A stretch of DNA of 64,000 nt, from assembly GCA_965223045.1 (NCBI GenBank), contig CBDCVN010000013.1, positions 1,984,001 through 2,048,000 on the forward strand, given 5' to 3'. The notes beneath the pieces were generated by a model. That model ran no database searches and was not told where the DNA came from. It saw only the letters and a list, made by a program, of their open reading frames with translations. Source of the stretch: CBDCVN01 sp965223045. Lineage in GTDB: Bacteria > Deinococcota > Deinococci > Deinococcales > Trueperaceae. Shown piece after piece: positions 8,556 to 16,810 of this stretch (positions are counted from its first letter, which is position 1; each line of letters starts with the position of its first letter). Both the position numbers and the translations under genes were made by a program.

Positions 8556-9029
8556 GACTATCTACTTCCACAAGTACAGCTATGAGTAGTCTAGCACAGG
8601 ATAGAAGCAACAGCAACTTGTTGTGTTGTTTATCCGTAACGCAATTAGATCCTTCACGTAGTTTACCCTCGGAAGGGTTCAGGATGACATTCCTCGCTTT
8701 GAATATAGTGCCCTAGAAAAGTTTTTTCCTTAGAGGAAAACTCCATCTGTGAGCATGTCATTCTGAGGAACGTAGTGACGAAGAATCTCTAGGGGCATTA
8801 ATGCATGGGAGATCCTTCGTTACTCTCAGGATGACATCTTTCGTTTGATAAGGTAAGAATTTATCTGGATATCTATAGTTCTTTTACGAGGTGTTGGCAA
8901 ATGACTAGGTCGCTCAGTAATCTTTTTAGTGAACCTGTTACAATGTTCTGTGGCTAAAACCAAAAAGGAACACAAAACTGATAACCCACTAAAGCGCCTA
9001 TTTATGTCCGAAACAAATAGCCTAACCAA
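8556..9029. repeat. Intergenic region with palindromic dispersed repeat (CATTCTGAGGAAC type)
   Basis: About 8640-8870 is a mosaic of blocks seen elsewhere: GGGTTCAGGATGACATTCC, GAATATAGTGCC, GTCATTCTGAGGAACGTAG...GAAGAATCTC facing GAGATCCTTCG...CTCAGGATGACA (an imperfect inverted repeat), and TTGATAAGGTAAGAATTTAT. Partial copies lie at 15370-15440, 16028-16078, 32195-32330 and 55495-55665. No coding potential. A 67-codon minus-strand ORF here has no features of a gene. Confidence 0.65.
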
Positions 9030-9320
9030 GCAGATAATAAAGTTAAAAGAGAGCTACTATCAATACTAGTAGCCTTAGTAGAAGATGAAAGGTTGTCAGG
9101 AATGGCAGAGACCAAAATAGAAAGAGATTTTTTCTTAGACTTAGATACACCTTTTATAAGGAGAGTTAAAGGTAGAGGTAGAGAGGAAGGTAGAGAGGAA
9201 GGTAGAGAGGAAGAGCGTTTTCAAATAGTAAAACATATGAGGCACAAAGGTATGGATGTACAACAAATATCTGAGTTAACAGGCTTAAGTATTGAGGAAG
9301 TTAAGCTACTACAGAAGTAA
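9030..9320 (+). pseudogene. C-terminal remnant of an Rpn-like (PD-(D/E)XK transposase-type) protein
   Basis: The frame is open from about 9030 and ends at 9320. It reads ...LLSILVALVEDERLSGMA..., then GRGREEGREEGREEE and QQISELTGLSIEEVKLLQ. The charged GREEGREEG linker followed by a short helical tail with a 'GMD-xx-IxxLTGLSxEEI' ending is the usual C-terminus of Rpn/PDDEXK-transposase proteins; the N-terminal nuclease is absent. An internal start (TTG 9093 or ATG 9102, preceded by GAAAGG) could still give about 73 aa. Remnant is the likelier reading. Confidence 0.5.
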
Positions 9321-9339
9321 TTTAATTATACTCTTTAAC

Positions 9340-9927
9340 ATGCCTAGGTATTTTTACCGTTTTATTCTTACAATCTTTATTCTTACAATCTTTGTTCTCA
9401 CAATCTTCCTAAGCGCTTGCTCCAATGTCACAGTAGAAGCAGAGGTTAATTTATTACCTTTTGTTGATGAGGAAAAACGTTCCGGCGAGTTTGTTTTTGT
9501 TGGTGTCAGTAAAGCTACTATAGTTTTGCCTAGCGCAGATGGCTATCCTAGTAATCAACTAGACATACCAGCTACAGCATTTAAAGTTATTGAGGATATA
9601 GACACCTTGAACATAAATGGTAGCTTAGATTTGGTTCCTTCAAAAACAACTACTACTGCCACTGCTACAGTAAACCTTTACCTTGTCCAAGCTGGTCAAG
9701 CACCTCTTTCAGGAACACCTTTAACAAAGTCTTTATCGCTTGCTCGAGGTCAAATTTTTAGTTTTGGTATAGAAGACATAAAAAATAACCAGCAAATGAT
9801 AACAGCATTGGAAACTGGAGACTTTGTTATAGCTGTAGAAATAGCCCTTGAAGTAGGTAAACCAACCTTAGATATTGTGACGTATGAACTTACTACCTTG
9901 AGGCTAACTCTTCAAAAATCAGGTTAG
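9340..9927 (+). CDS. Predicted lipoprotein of unknown function
   Basis: 195 aa from ATG 9340. The N-terminus MPRYFYRF plus a hydrophobic stretch with repeated LTIF ends in lipobox FLSAC (Cys near residue 25), so a lipid-anchored exported protein. The mature part is beta-rich with no family I recognise (NLLPFVDEEKRSGEF..., later LNINGSLDLVPS and TTATATVNLYLVQAG). The -10-like TATACT sits 7 nt before the ATG and there is no Shine-Dalgarno, consistent with a leaderless transcript. Single-gene unit followed by the tRNA-Asp promoter. Confidence 0.7.
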   Translation: MPRYFYRFILTIFILTIFVLTIFLSACSNVTVEAEVNLLPFVDEEKRSGEFVFVGVSKATIVLPSADGYPSNQLDIPATAFKVIEDIDTLNINGSLDLVPSKTTTTATATVNLYLVQAGQAPLSGTPLTKSLSLARGQIFSFGIEDIKNNQQMITALETGDFVIAVEIALEVGKPTLDIVTYELTTLRLTLQKSG

Positions 9928-9937
9928 ATTACTTGCC

Positions 9938-9967
9938 TTGACAAATCTTTATAATCATGAGTAGAAT
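9938..9967 (+). promoter_or_regulatory. Promoter of tRNA-Asp
   Basis: TTGACA (9938-9943), 18-nt spacer, TAGAAT (9962-9967); the mature tRNA starts 17 nt further on. Confidence 0.6.
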
Positions 9968-9983
9968 GACGCTTGCTATGTAT

Positions 9984-10060
9984 GGCCCGGTGGTGTAGTT
10001 GGTTAGCATATCTGCCTGTCACGCAGAAGGTCGCGAGTTCAAGTCTCGTCCGGGTCGCCA
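9984..10060 (+). tRNA. tRNA-Asp (anticodon GTC), CCA encoded
   Basis: Full cloverleaf by eye: acceptor GGCCCGG pairs with CCGGGTC, D-loop TAGTTGGTTAGCA, anticodon stem CTGCC/CGCAG around loop TGTCAC giving anticodon GTC (Asp), T-arm GCGAG-TTCAAGT-CTCGT, discriminator G and encoded CCA. Confidence 0.97.
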
Positions 10061-10063
10061 GAG

Positions 10064-10089
10064 AGCTAGGACATAAGCCTAGCTTTTTT
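10064..10089 (+). terminator. Rho-independent terminator after tRNA-Asp
   Basis: Perfect 7-bp stem AGCTAGG/CCTAGCT with a 7-nt loop followed directly by TTTTTT. Confidence 0.9.
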
Positions 10090-10099
10090 CTTTGTTTGA

Positions 10100-10245
10100 T
10101 AATATAGTGTGCCAGAAAAATCTTTTCCCGGATCGGAAATCCCCCCTAGCCTTCCTTATTAAAGGAACATGGCAAGTCCCCCTTAACAAGGGGGATTTAG
10201 GGGGTTTACCCTGCAGAACTCAATCTCATTTGATTTTGCTAATAA
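10100..10245 (+). repeat. Dispersed repeat, inverted relative to the copy at 5091-5265
   Basis: Shares ATAGTGTGCCAGAAA, AAATCCCCCCTAGCC, GGGGGATTTAGGGGG and CAGAACTCAATCTCATTTGA with the copy at 5091-5265 on the other strand. The C/G blocks form a long imperfect hairpin. Fills the gap between the tRNA and the Mrr-like gene. Confidence 0.7.
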
Positions 10246-10254
10246 TAAAGTGCT

Positions 10255-10947
10255 GTGAGTAAAAAAAACTGTATTGAAAATCAGCTTGAGAAAATAGACG
10301 CTATGAGTGGGCTCGATTTCGAAATCTTTGTAGCAAACCTACTTAAGAAACAAGGGTATGTAACAACTAACCTAAAAGGTTCTGGTGATTTTGGAGTAGA
10401 TGTAATAGCCAAAAAGGGTGGCATAAAATATGCCGTACAAGTTAAGCGCTACAAAAGCAGTGTTTCTCGTACAGCGGTAAGTGACGCTGTAGCTGGTAAA
10501 TTTCATTGGCAGTGTGATGAGTCGTGGGTTTTTACTAGTAGCTATTTTACTGCAGACGCAAAAAAACTTGCTGAGTCAACAGGTTGTAAGCTGACAGATC
10601 GTGACGATTTAACTCATATGCTCTATGAGCAAAAGCAATGGAGGCAACAGAGCAATAAAAGACGCAAAAAGGCCTTTGCAAATTTTATTTTTACCTTATT
10701 ACTTAGTTTAGTAGTTATTTTTTTAATAAGCCAAACTAACCCCAAGGTTTACCAGCAAGTTAAAACACGTTTGTTTGCACCAGTTAAGAACTTAGTGCTC
10801 GAGCTACCTGCACAAATAGCTCGAGCTTTTAAACCTAAAGAAGAAACTAAATCTCCTTCTACTACACTTACCCCTGTTAAAGACGTCCCCCTTAAGACCC
10901 CTAAACTTGATGATGATGGCGTGCCTATCTTGCAACCTATTGAATAG
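10255..10947 (+). CDS. Mrr-like restriction-endonuclease-fold membrane protein
   Basis: 230 aa, GTG start. Residues 10-125 match the Mrr_cat nuclease fold: MSGLDFEIFVANLLKKQGY, then GDFGVDVIAKK and YAVQVKRYK, giving the D...QxK active-site pattern. A basic stretch and one transmembrane helix (about 143-162) follow, then a Pro/Thr-rich tail of 65 residues. This layout (nuclease domain followed by a membrane helix) is seen in many bacterial Mrr-like hypothetical proteins; DNA cleavage is a family inference. No strong ribosome site precedes the GTG, and the AATAATAAAG upstream would suit a leaderless start. Confidence 0.75.
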   Translation: MSKKNCIENQLEKIDAMSGLDFEIFVANLLKKQGYVTTNLKGSGDFGVDVIAKKGGIKYAVQVKRYKSSVSRTAVSDAVAGKFHWQCDESWVFTSSYFTADAKKLAESTGCKLTDRDDLTHMLYEQKQWRQQSNKRRKKAFANFIFTLLLSLVVIFLISQTNPKVYQQVKTRLFAPVKNLVLELPAQIARAFKPKEETKSPSTTLTPVKDVPLKTPKLDDDGVPILQPIE

Positions 10948-11058
10948 ACTGGTTCTAACGCTTTTCTTAGTTGAAAAACTCTGTTACTAAATATAAATAG
11001 TACGCTAGAGAAATTCTTTCCCGTTCGTACAGACCTACTCAAACCTACTCATGGGTAG

Positions 11059-12249
11059 CTATTGATGCTGTATTCCTGCTTCACAGAGGCGAGTTTCACC
11101 TTTTTCAACAATTCTGTTGTTGATAAGGCCAGCGCTTTCCCCTCCACAGGCTGTCACCGTGGAACTCACGGCCATTGCTGCTATTTTCTCTAAATTCTTT
11201 GCAGCATTTATATCTCTATCGTGTTTCATATTACACTGAGGGCACGTCCAATGACGCAATCCTAGAGACATTTCTTCTAATTTATGTCCACATCCTGAAC
11301 ATAGTTTACTTGACGGATAGAATCTATCTGCTACTACTATTTCAACTCCATACTGTTCGGCCTTGTATGTAAGTTGTCTTCTAAATTCATGGAATCCCAT
11401 ATCTGCTATTGCTCGTGATAGTTTAGGATTTTTTATCATCCCTTTGACATTTAAGTCTTCTATCACTACAACATCATACTTCTTCGTCAACTCTGTTGTT
11501 AGTTTATGCAGTCCATCTTTTCTGATGTTTGCTATTCGGGCATGTAGTTTTGCTACTTCTTGCCTTGCTTTTGCTCTATTCTTTGAACCTTTTTGTTTCC
11601 TTGATAGATTCTTTGATTCATGCTTCAAAACGTCTAGATTTTCTCTTAATGCTTTTGGTGCAGTTCTTTTCTCTCCTGTACTTAATGTTGCTAGTGTGGC
11701 TATCCCTAAATCTATTCCTACCACCTCTTTAGTTTGGTTTTCGCCCTTTTGAGGTGCTTTGGCTATGTCTACTGTTATTGCTACAAACCATCTATTTGCT
11801 ACGCGAGAGATTGTGGCACTTATTATTTTTCCTTCGTGACGTAATTCTTCTGTCATTTTTACCCAACCTAGGTTAGGTACTCTTATCAACTTGCCTTTTA
11901 CCTTGAATTGGTCATTGCTCAACGTGAAACTATCATTTATGCCTCTTTTCTTAAATGCTGGTCTTCCTGCTATCTTTTGAAAGTATCGTTTGTATGCTAC
12001 TCCTAATTGTTTAATCGCCATCTGTGGCGCACATTTTGTTACTTCTAGCATCCAAGGGTATTGCTCTCGCTTTATTGCGTTTAATTCCCTTCTCAATGCT
12101 GCTTCACTAGGTTTTAATCCTGATTTGTATTGCTCTTCCCACTTCCCCAGTGCCCAGTTATATGCAAATCTTGCTACTCCACTTGCTTTTGCAAAGTATG
12201 TAACTTGTTTATTGTTTGGCACTAAGGCTATTTTGTGGCTACGCAGCAT
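11059..12249 (-). CDS. tnpB: TnpB RNA-guided endonuclease (IS607-associated), second copy
   Basis: 396 aa. Order of parts: N-terminal HTH (KIALVPNNKQVTYF, FAYNWALGKW), RuvC Asp in GIDLGIATLA, RuvC Glu in VVIEDLNVKGM, zinc knuckle CSGCG...CPQC and final Asp in HDRDINAAKNL. The last 40 residues (SSTVTACGGESAG...EAGIQHQ) are the family's typical tail, which doubles as the 5' scaffold of the omega RNA, expected on the minus strand through the stop near 11059. The start ATG lies inside the recombinase's last codons (GCAGATGCTGCGTAG), pointing to coupled translation. All catalytic residues retained. Confidence 0.93.
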   Translation of the reverse strand: MLRSHKIALVPNNKQVTYFAKASGVARFAYNWALGKWEEQYKSGLKPSEAALRRELNAIKREQYPWMLEVTKCAPQMAIKQLGVAYKRYFQKIAGRPAFKKRGINDSFTLSNDQFKVKGKLIRVPNLGWVKMTEELRHEGKIISATISRVANRWFVAITVDIAKAPQKGENQTKEVVGIDLGIATLATLSTGEKRTAPKALRENLDVLKHESKNLSRKQKGSKNRAKARQEVAKLHARIANIRKDGLHKLTTELTKKYDVVVIEDLNVKGMIKNPKLSRAIADMGFHEFRRQLTYKAEQYGVEIVVADRFYPSSKLCSGCGHKLEEMSLGLRHWTCPQCNMKHDRDINAAKNLEKIAAMAVSSTVTACGGESAGLINNRIVEKGETRLCEAGIQHQ

Positions 12250-12868
12250 CTGCTTCCTCTACAGCTTTTTCTATTCCTTCTATTAATTTCTTGTTTTTCC
12301 GTGATCGTGAACCATAAAGCCTAGCACTGAATACGGTAATTATTTCTAGTACATCTTTGGCTAACTCTTCTTCAAAACTCGCATCATCACCTTTATTGAT
12401 GATTAGCACCTCTACTTGCTTTGCTTCACATATGGCAAAAACTAGTTCTGCTCCAAAACGTAGCAGCCTATCCTTATGGGTTATTACTAAACGACCCACT
12501 TCTTCATTCAAAATTCCAGTTAGGAGCTTATTCAGGCCACGTTTATGATAGTTCATACCTGAGCCAAGATCACTTACTACTTCGTACACCCAGCCTTTAG
12601 AGGCACAATACATTTCTAGTACCTGTTTTTGCCTTTCCAAATCCTTCTTTTGGTCACGGCTTGATACTCGTGCATAGGCTATAGTTTTTCTATCATCTGT
12701 TTCAAAATTCCTGAACATATGAGGTTGTATTTTAGCTAAACTATAGCGTCTTTGCCCTCCTAAAGTGCGTTCAGGAACAAGCTTACCTTCTTCTTCCCAA
12801 CGACGTAATGTCGACACAGACACGCCTAGAGTTTTTGCGGTTTCACCTATCGGCATCAACCTATCCAT
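12239..12868 (-). CDS. tnpA: IS607-type serine recombinase with MerR-like HTH, second copy
   Basis: 209 aa. Helix-turn-helix at residues 3-45 (MPIGETAKTLGVSVSTLRRWE), then catalytic Ser in AYARVSSRDQ and the HKDRLLRFG motif of the serine recombinase fold. Compared with element #1 the fold is shared but most surface residues differ. The ATG at 12868 is preceded by TATATT at only 6 nt and has no Shine-Dalgarno site. Confidence 0.92.
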   Translation of the reverse strand: MDRLMPIGETAKTLGVSVSTLRRWEEEGKLVPERTLGGQRRYSLAKIQPHMFRNFETDDRKTIAYARVSSRDQKKDLERQKQVLEMYCASKGWVYEVVSDLGSGMNYHKRGLNKLLTGILNEEVGRLVITHKDRLLRFGAELVFAICEAKQVEVLIINKGDDASFEEELAKDVLEIITVFSARLYGSRSRKNKKLIEGIEKAVEEADAA

Positions 12869-12874
12869 ATTGCT

Positions 12875-12904
12875 AATATACAGGTAAGTTTAGGTAGATT
12901 TCAA
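12875..12904 (-). promoter_or_regulatory. Promoter of IS607 #2, leaderless geometry
   Basis: Minus strand: TTGAAA (12904-12899), 18-nt spacer, TATATT (12880-12875), 6 nt, ATG at 12868. The start codon would be at or next to the mRNA 5' end. Confidence 0.65.
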
Positions 12905-12925
12905 GTGAACTGTAAACACCCCTAC

Positions 12926-14128
12926 TTATGCAGTTTTTTGTCTTGTGGCTTTTTCAAGAATCAACTCAGGGTTGTCTATGTTGTCGTCATCAAGATGAAG
13001 AGCAATAACATCACTACTTGGAACTATAAACATAAGTTCTAAAAGCACACTTTCCAAAATAGCTCTTAACCCTCTTGCCCCTGTGCCTCTGTCCTTGGCA
13101 CGCTTGGCAAACTCATAAAGGGCAGCTTCGCTGAAGTTTAGGTCAACTCCCTCGAGTCGAAAAATTTCTTTGTACTCTTTTATTATCGCATTCTTGGGTT
13201 TCGTTAATACATCCATAAGAGCATCAATGCTAAGCTCATCTAGAGTAGTAATTACTGGCAAGCGCCCTATAAGCTCGGGTATAAGTCCATATTTCATTAA
13301 ATCGTCAGGCGTTATTTCCTGATTACTTTCATTTTCTTCAAGACTTATTTTGCTATTAAAGCCCACTTTGGAAACATTAATACGATTGTGCACCAGCTCG
13401 GACAAACCTTCAAAAGCACCACCACAAATAAACAAAATGTTACTTGTATCAATAGGAATTAACTCCTGCTGAGGGTGTTTTCGTCCACCTTGCGGGGGTA
13501 CCTGACAAACTGTGCCTTCAATAATTTTTAAAAGGGCTTGTTGTACACCTTCCCCAGAAACATCACGAGTTATGCTGCGACTTTCACTCTTACGAGCAAT
13601 CTTATCAATTTCATCAATGTAGATAATACCTTGCTCAGCAGCATCTATGTCATACTCGGCAGTTTGCAATAACCTAACAATTATATTCTCTACATCATCA
13701 CCTACATAACCGGCCTCTGTTAGGGTAGTAGCATCAGCAATAGCAAAAGGAACTTGCAGCATTTTAGCTAAAGTCTGGGCTAAAAGTGTTTTACCAGTGC
13801 CGCTTGGTCCAATCATAAGAATGTTAGCCTTTTGTAAATCGGCATCGGGGTACTGTAAACGTTTATAGTGGTTATATACGGCAACTGAAAGAGCTTTCTT
13901 GGCTGTTTCTTGCTCTATTACATATCTATCTAGTTTAGTTTTAATTTCACGTGGGGGTGGCAAACGCCTTAGTTTACTGGTTTTCTTACTTTTGGTTGCA
14001 CGCTCGAGCATTTCCGAAATGCGTGTTACGCAGTCATCACAAATATGAGTGACGCCATTTTCAGCAGCAACTAGATTTTTGACTTCAAAAGGAGCACGAC
14101 CGCAAAAACTGCAGTGAGGCTGAGACAT
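12926..14128 (-). CDS. clpX: ClpX, ATPase subunit of the ClpXP protease
   Basis: 400 aa, full length. N-terminal zinc-binding domain (CSFCG...ICDDC) for substrate and adaptor recognition, Walker A GPSGTGKT, Walker B IIYIDEIDKIA, the RDVSGEGVQQALLKIIEGT segment and the sensor-2 GTGARGLRAI. It unfolds tagged proteins and feeds them to ClpP. The ATG is 1 nt after the clpP stop (TAATATG), and the GGAAG in the clpP 3' end serves as ribosome site, so the two are co-translated. The domain order is normal for ClpX. Confidence 0.98.
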   Translation of the reverse strand: MSQPHCSFCGRAPFEVKNLVAAENGVTHICDDCVTRISEMLERATKSKKTSKLRRLPPPREIKTKLDRYVIEQETAKKALSVAVYNHYKRLQYPDADLQKANILMIGPSGTGKTLLAQTLAKMLQVPFAIADATTLTEAGYVGDDVENIIVRLLQTAEYDIDAAEQGIIYIDEIDKIARKSESRSITRDVSGEGVQQALLKIIEGTVCQVPPQGGRKHPQQELIPIDTSNILFICGGAFEGLSELVHNRINVSKVGFNSKISLEENESNQEITPDDLMKYGLIPELIGRLPVITTLDELSIDALMDVLTKPKNAIIKEYKEIFRLEGVDLNFSEAALYEFAKRAKDRGTGARGLRAILESVLLELMFIVPSSDVIALHLDDDNIDNPELILEKATRQKTA

Positions 14129-14129
14129 A

Positions 14130-14753
14130 TTAGCTTCCTTCAGTAATGCTTAAATCCACTTTATTGCGAGGTTCAACCACACGATCAATTATGCCGTATT
14201 CAAGCGCTTCTTGAGCGCTCATATAATTATTACGGTCAACATCTTTTTCGATACTATTGCTAGGCTTACTTGTGTGCCTAGACATAATTTCTATAAATAT
14301 TTTTTTAGTTCTTACTAATTCCTTAGCTTCTATTTCAATGTCGCTAACTTGTCCTGAAATACCACCACCATAGATCAGTGGTTGATGAATCATTATACGT
14401 GAGTGCGGCAAAGCCAAGCGTTTACCCTTGGTACCTGCTAGTAAAAGTAAAGAACCCATTGAGGCAGCTAAGCCCACACAGATAGTATTTATTGGCGAAG
14501 AGATAAACTGCATGGTGTCATAAATAGCTAAGCCAGCATCCACTGAACCACCCGGGCTGTTAATATAAAGCTGTATATCTCTTTCTGGGTTTTGTTGCTC
14601 GAGAAGTATCATTTGTGCCACTACAACATTAGATACTTCGGAATCAATAGCAGAGCCCAAAAAAATAATACGTTCTTTTAAAAGGCGACTATAAACATCA
14701 TACATGCGTTCACCACGATTGGTTTGTTCGATAACGTACGGGACTAAGGGCAT
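14130..14753 (-). CDS. clpP: ClpP, proteolytic subunit
   Basis: 207 aa from ATG 14753 (MPLVPYVIEQTNRGER). An ATG further upstream would add 16 residues, but AAAGGAA lies at the right distance before 14753 and family N-termini begin there. The Ser protease triad is visible: Ser in GLAASMGS, His in MIHQPL, and Asp in the DVDRNNYMSAQEA region. It forms the tetradecameric peptidase chamber with ClpX, encoded directly downstream. Confidence 0.97.
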   Translation of the reverse strand: MPLVPYVIEQTNRGERMYDVYSRLLKERIIFLGSAIDSEVSNVVVAQMILLEQQNPERDIQLYINSPGGSVDAGLAIYDTMQFISSPINTICVGLAASMGSLLLLAGTKGKRLALPHSRIMIHQPLIYGGGISGQVSDIEIEAKELVRTKKIFIEIMSRHTSKPSNSIEKDVDRNNYMSAQEALEYGIIDRVVEPRNKVDLSITEGS

Positions 14754-14847
14754 AGGCAAATTCCTTTGAATTAAACTTAAGGCTGCATTAATTAAGTGCA
14801 AGTATACAACTAAATCATAAAAGAACTAATCATAAAAGTATGTAATT

Positions 14848-14879
14848 TTAAAAAACCCTTTACCGTGAGGAAGCTCACG
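14848..14879 (-). terminator. Probable terminator of the DUF6069-like gene
   Basis: Minus strand: 6-bp stem CGTGAG/CTCACG with CTTC loop, then GTAAAGGG and TTTTTT. The T run is displaced by about 9 nt, so moderate strength at best. It separates the membrane protein gene from clpP. Confidence 0.5.
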
Positions 14880-14917
14880 TGAGAAAGTTAGGAGTTAAGT
14901 TGTGTCAAACTTAACCA

Positions 14918-15322
14918 TTACGAGCCTTTTGCCTTTAAAATAGCAGTCAGTATGGGTATGGCCGCGCCTACATGCATTAGCTCGAGCGCCCAAAGCACTA
15001 CAAAGGTAGAAGCAGCTGTCAAAGGACCAAATATGAAACCTATAAATACAAAAGCTGCAATGATTAGAAATATAAGCCTTGATTTGCTTGTCAAGCGGCT
15101 AAGGAAAGCGTAAATTAACCCTGCTACTAGTCCGGGAACAACACTAAAAATTATAACAAAAAATAAGGGTAAGGGTTGTGGTTCTATAGTTTGTGGAAAA
15201 GTGACAAGTAAAGGGCCACCATTAAAATTTTGGGCAACAAAATAAATAATAGTATTAATTACAGCAGCAACTAAACCACCAATTATGCCTGCTAGTACAA
15301 GTTTATCAAAAGAAACCTTCAT
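14918..15322 (-). CDS. Four-helix membrane protein, DUF6069-like
   Basis: 134 aa with four hydrophobic segments at about 9-31, 50-73, 82-103 and 107-128; the small-residue-rich helices (AGIIGGLVAAVINTIIYF) and the FGPLTAAST motif before the last helix recall the DUF6069 family, function unknown. GAGGT lies 5 nt before the ATG. Monocistronic, with a terminator-like hairpin downstream. Confidence 0.6.
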   Translation of the reverse strand: MKVSFDKLVLAGIIGGLVAAVINTIIYFVAQNFNGGPLLVTFPQTIEPQPLPLFFVIIFSVVPGLVAGLIYAFLSRLTSKSRLIFLIIAAFVFIGFIFGPLTAASTFVVLWALELMHVGAAIPILTAILKAKGS

Positions 15323-15369
15323 TCAATACCTCGTAATAAATAATAACTCATTTTTATAGTGACATACTA

Positions 15370-15440
15370 AAATCTATCTGTGAACATGTCATTCTAAGGA
15401 ATATGATGGCGAAGAATCTCAGAGGGCATTAATTTATTCT
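15370..15440 (+). repeat. Partial copy of the dispersed CATTCTGAGGAAC-type repeat
   Basis: ATCTATCTGTGAACATGTCATTCTAAGG...GCGAAGAATCTC...GGGCATTAAT matches the block at about 8742-8802 with several substitutions. Confidence 0.65.
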
Positions 15441-15555
15441 ATATATTCACAAAACATTCACAAAGCATGCACCTATCCTTCACAACTTACGCTTTAGTCT
15501 ATGACTGTGTTTGAGTACTGACGTTAGACTCGGTGCTCAAAGAAAGGATATAATC

Positions 15556-15960
15556 ATGGTTTACGCATACTCTCACGCAGCAGGTTTTGGCTTAGGTTTT
15601 CTTAACCTCCTTGGTAGCATACTTTTCTTCATATTCATCTTTTTTGCTATTAAGGCCATTATTTACCATTTTGCAGGTCATAAAGCAGGGTACAGAGCTT
15701 GGGGTTGTCATAGCAGGTATAATAAAGGCACTGAGGATGAAGCGGTTGTGGTTGCTCGAGAACGCTTTGCAAAAGGTGAGGTCACTAGTGAAGAGTTCAA
15801 TGTGCTTAAAACAGGACTGGGAGCAGAAAGTAATGAAAGTACCTCTAATTCACGTTGGGGCTTTGGTGGACGGGATAAAGCCCTAGGGATTGCTCGCATG
15901 AGATTTGCTAAAGGAGAAATTAGCTTAGACGAGTTTGAAGCTGTAAAGAAAGCACTTTAG
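15556..15960 (+). CDS. Membrane protein with two tandem SHOCT domains
   Basis: 134 aa from ATG 15556 (MVYAYSHAAGFG), preceded by AAAGGA at 8 nt; the frame is open 15 codons further but without a ribosome site. One transmembrane helix at about 13-35 and two copies of the short C-terminal SHOCT motif: VVARERFAKGEVTSEEF (about 72-95) and IARMRFAKGEISLDEF (about 110-133). SHOCT is thought to mediate oligomerisation or nucleic-acid contacts. Two copies instead of the usual one is a small oddity. Confidence 0.8.
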   Translation: MVYAYSHAAGFGLGFLNLLGSILFFIFIFFAIKAIIYHFAGHKAGYRAWGCHSRYNKGTEDEAVVVARERFAKGEVTSEEFNVLKTGLGAESNESTSNSRWGFGGRDKALGIARMRFAKGEISLDEFEAVKKAL

Positions 15961-16027
15961 TCAAACAGTACTACATTATTAATTCTGATAGTCGCCATCT
16001 TTATTAATGGCGATTATTACTTTAATC

Positions 16028-16078
16028 TTCCTGTCCATATAGTGCCCTTGTGTTGATAAGGCAAAGATTTATCTGGAT
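16028..16078 (+). repeat. Partial dispersed repeat (TTTATCTGGATATCTATA block)
   Basis: ATATAGTGCCC, TTGATAAGGCAAAG and ATTTATCTGGATATCTATA follow the same order as at 8704-8872. Confidence 0.65.
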
Positions 16079-16199
16079 ATCTATAACATTTTTAGAGCAC
16101 AAGTAGCAGTGATATTATTAAGAAGTTTGTTATGCTTTCTTAAGGATAATAAGTATCCTTGGCTTTTAAAGAGCAAAATCAAGAAAGGCTAGTAACAAC

Positions 16200-16799
16200 A
16201 TGAGTAAGAAAAGTTTTATTTATTCTCTAAGTGCTTTGTTAGTTGCAAATCTTGCTTTAGCCCAGCTCGAGCTAAGGCCTTATCTAGATCATGCAAATAA
16301 TGTAGTACTAGACTTACCTGTTGGTTGGAAAATAAGTAGGTATCAGGCAGATAATATTTTGGTAGCTAGTCTTGAAAACCGTGAAGATGCTCCTACAATA
16401 CAAGTAATGGCTTTGCCATACATGCAAAGTCCCGAAAATGAAAATGACCCTGATGTTCAAAAGTCTTCAAAAAGCATTGCTTATGATCTTCTTTTGATGC
16501 TTGCTTTTGCAGGCATGGAACAAGATGCTGCCAGTGAACTGAATGTAATAGAGGAAAAAGAAGTTTCTGAGGGCCTTGGGAAGCTAATGATCATTGAAAC
16601 CTCAGTAGCATCGGATGCAGGTGGGGAAATTCCTGTTCGCCTTGCTTTGCTGCTAGAGGATAGTCCCAAAAGAGAACTAACCATTGTTGCTATGTTTGCT
16701 GCCACGCCTGAAGAGTTTGAAGCTTTTGATGGGGAAGATTTTCTTATGAGAATTACTAATAGCATTCAACCTTTGAGTTTAAGAAGTGCTAGTTTATAG
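16200..16799 (+). CDS. Exported protein of unknown function
   Basis: 199 aa. Signal peptide MSKKSFIYSLSALLVANLALA with likely cleavage after ALA. The mature part begins QLELRPYLDHANNVVLDLPVGWKI and looks like a PsbP/DcrB-type fold (GW near the start, alternating strands, final TITNSIQ-like segment), but I do not claim membership. AGAAAGG lies upstream of the ATG. Followed after 11 nt by the deleted aldo/keto reductase, likely in one transcript. Confidence 0.65.
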   Translation: MSKKSFIYSLSALLVANLALAQLELRPYLDHANNVVLDLPVGWKISRYQADNILVASLENREDAPTIQVMALPYMQSPENENDPDVQKSSKSIAYDLLLMLAFAGMEQDAASELNVIEEKEVSEGLGKLMIIETSVASDAGGEIPVRLALLLEDSPKRELTIVAMFAATPEEFEAFDGEDFLMRITNSIQPLSLRSASL

Positions 16800-16810
16800 G
16801 AAGGAAAATC

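Larger units (their letters stand above)
11040..12905 (-). mobile_element. IS607-family element #2 (serine recombinase + TnpB)
   Basis: Second IS607-type pair, clearly divergent from element #1 in both proteins, so an independent insertion and not a recent duplicate. The genes overlap by 11 nt. Both have intact active sites. Ends are approximate because this family lacks terminal repeats. It sits between the Mrr-like gene and clpX. Confidence 0.8.

Noticed and set aside
8826..9029. 67-codon ORF on the minus strand
   Set aside because: Overlaps repeat sequence, no ribosome site, no recognisable protein; looks like chance.
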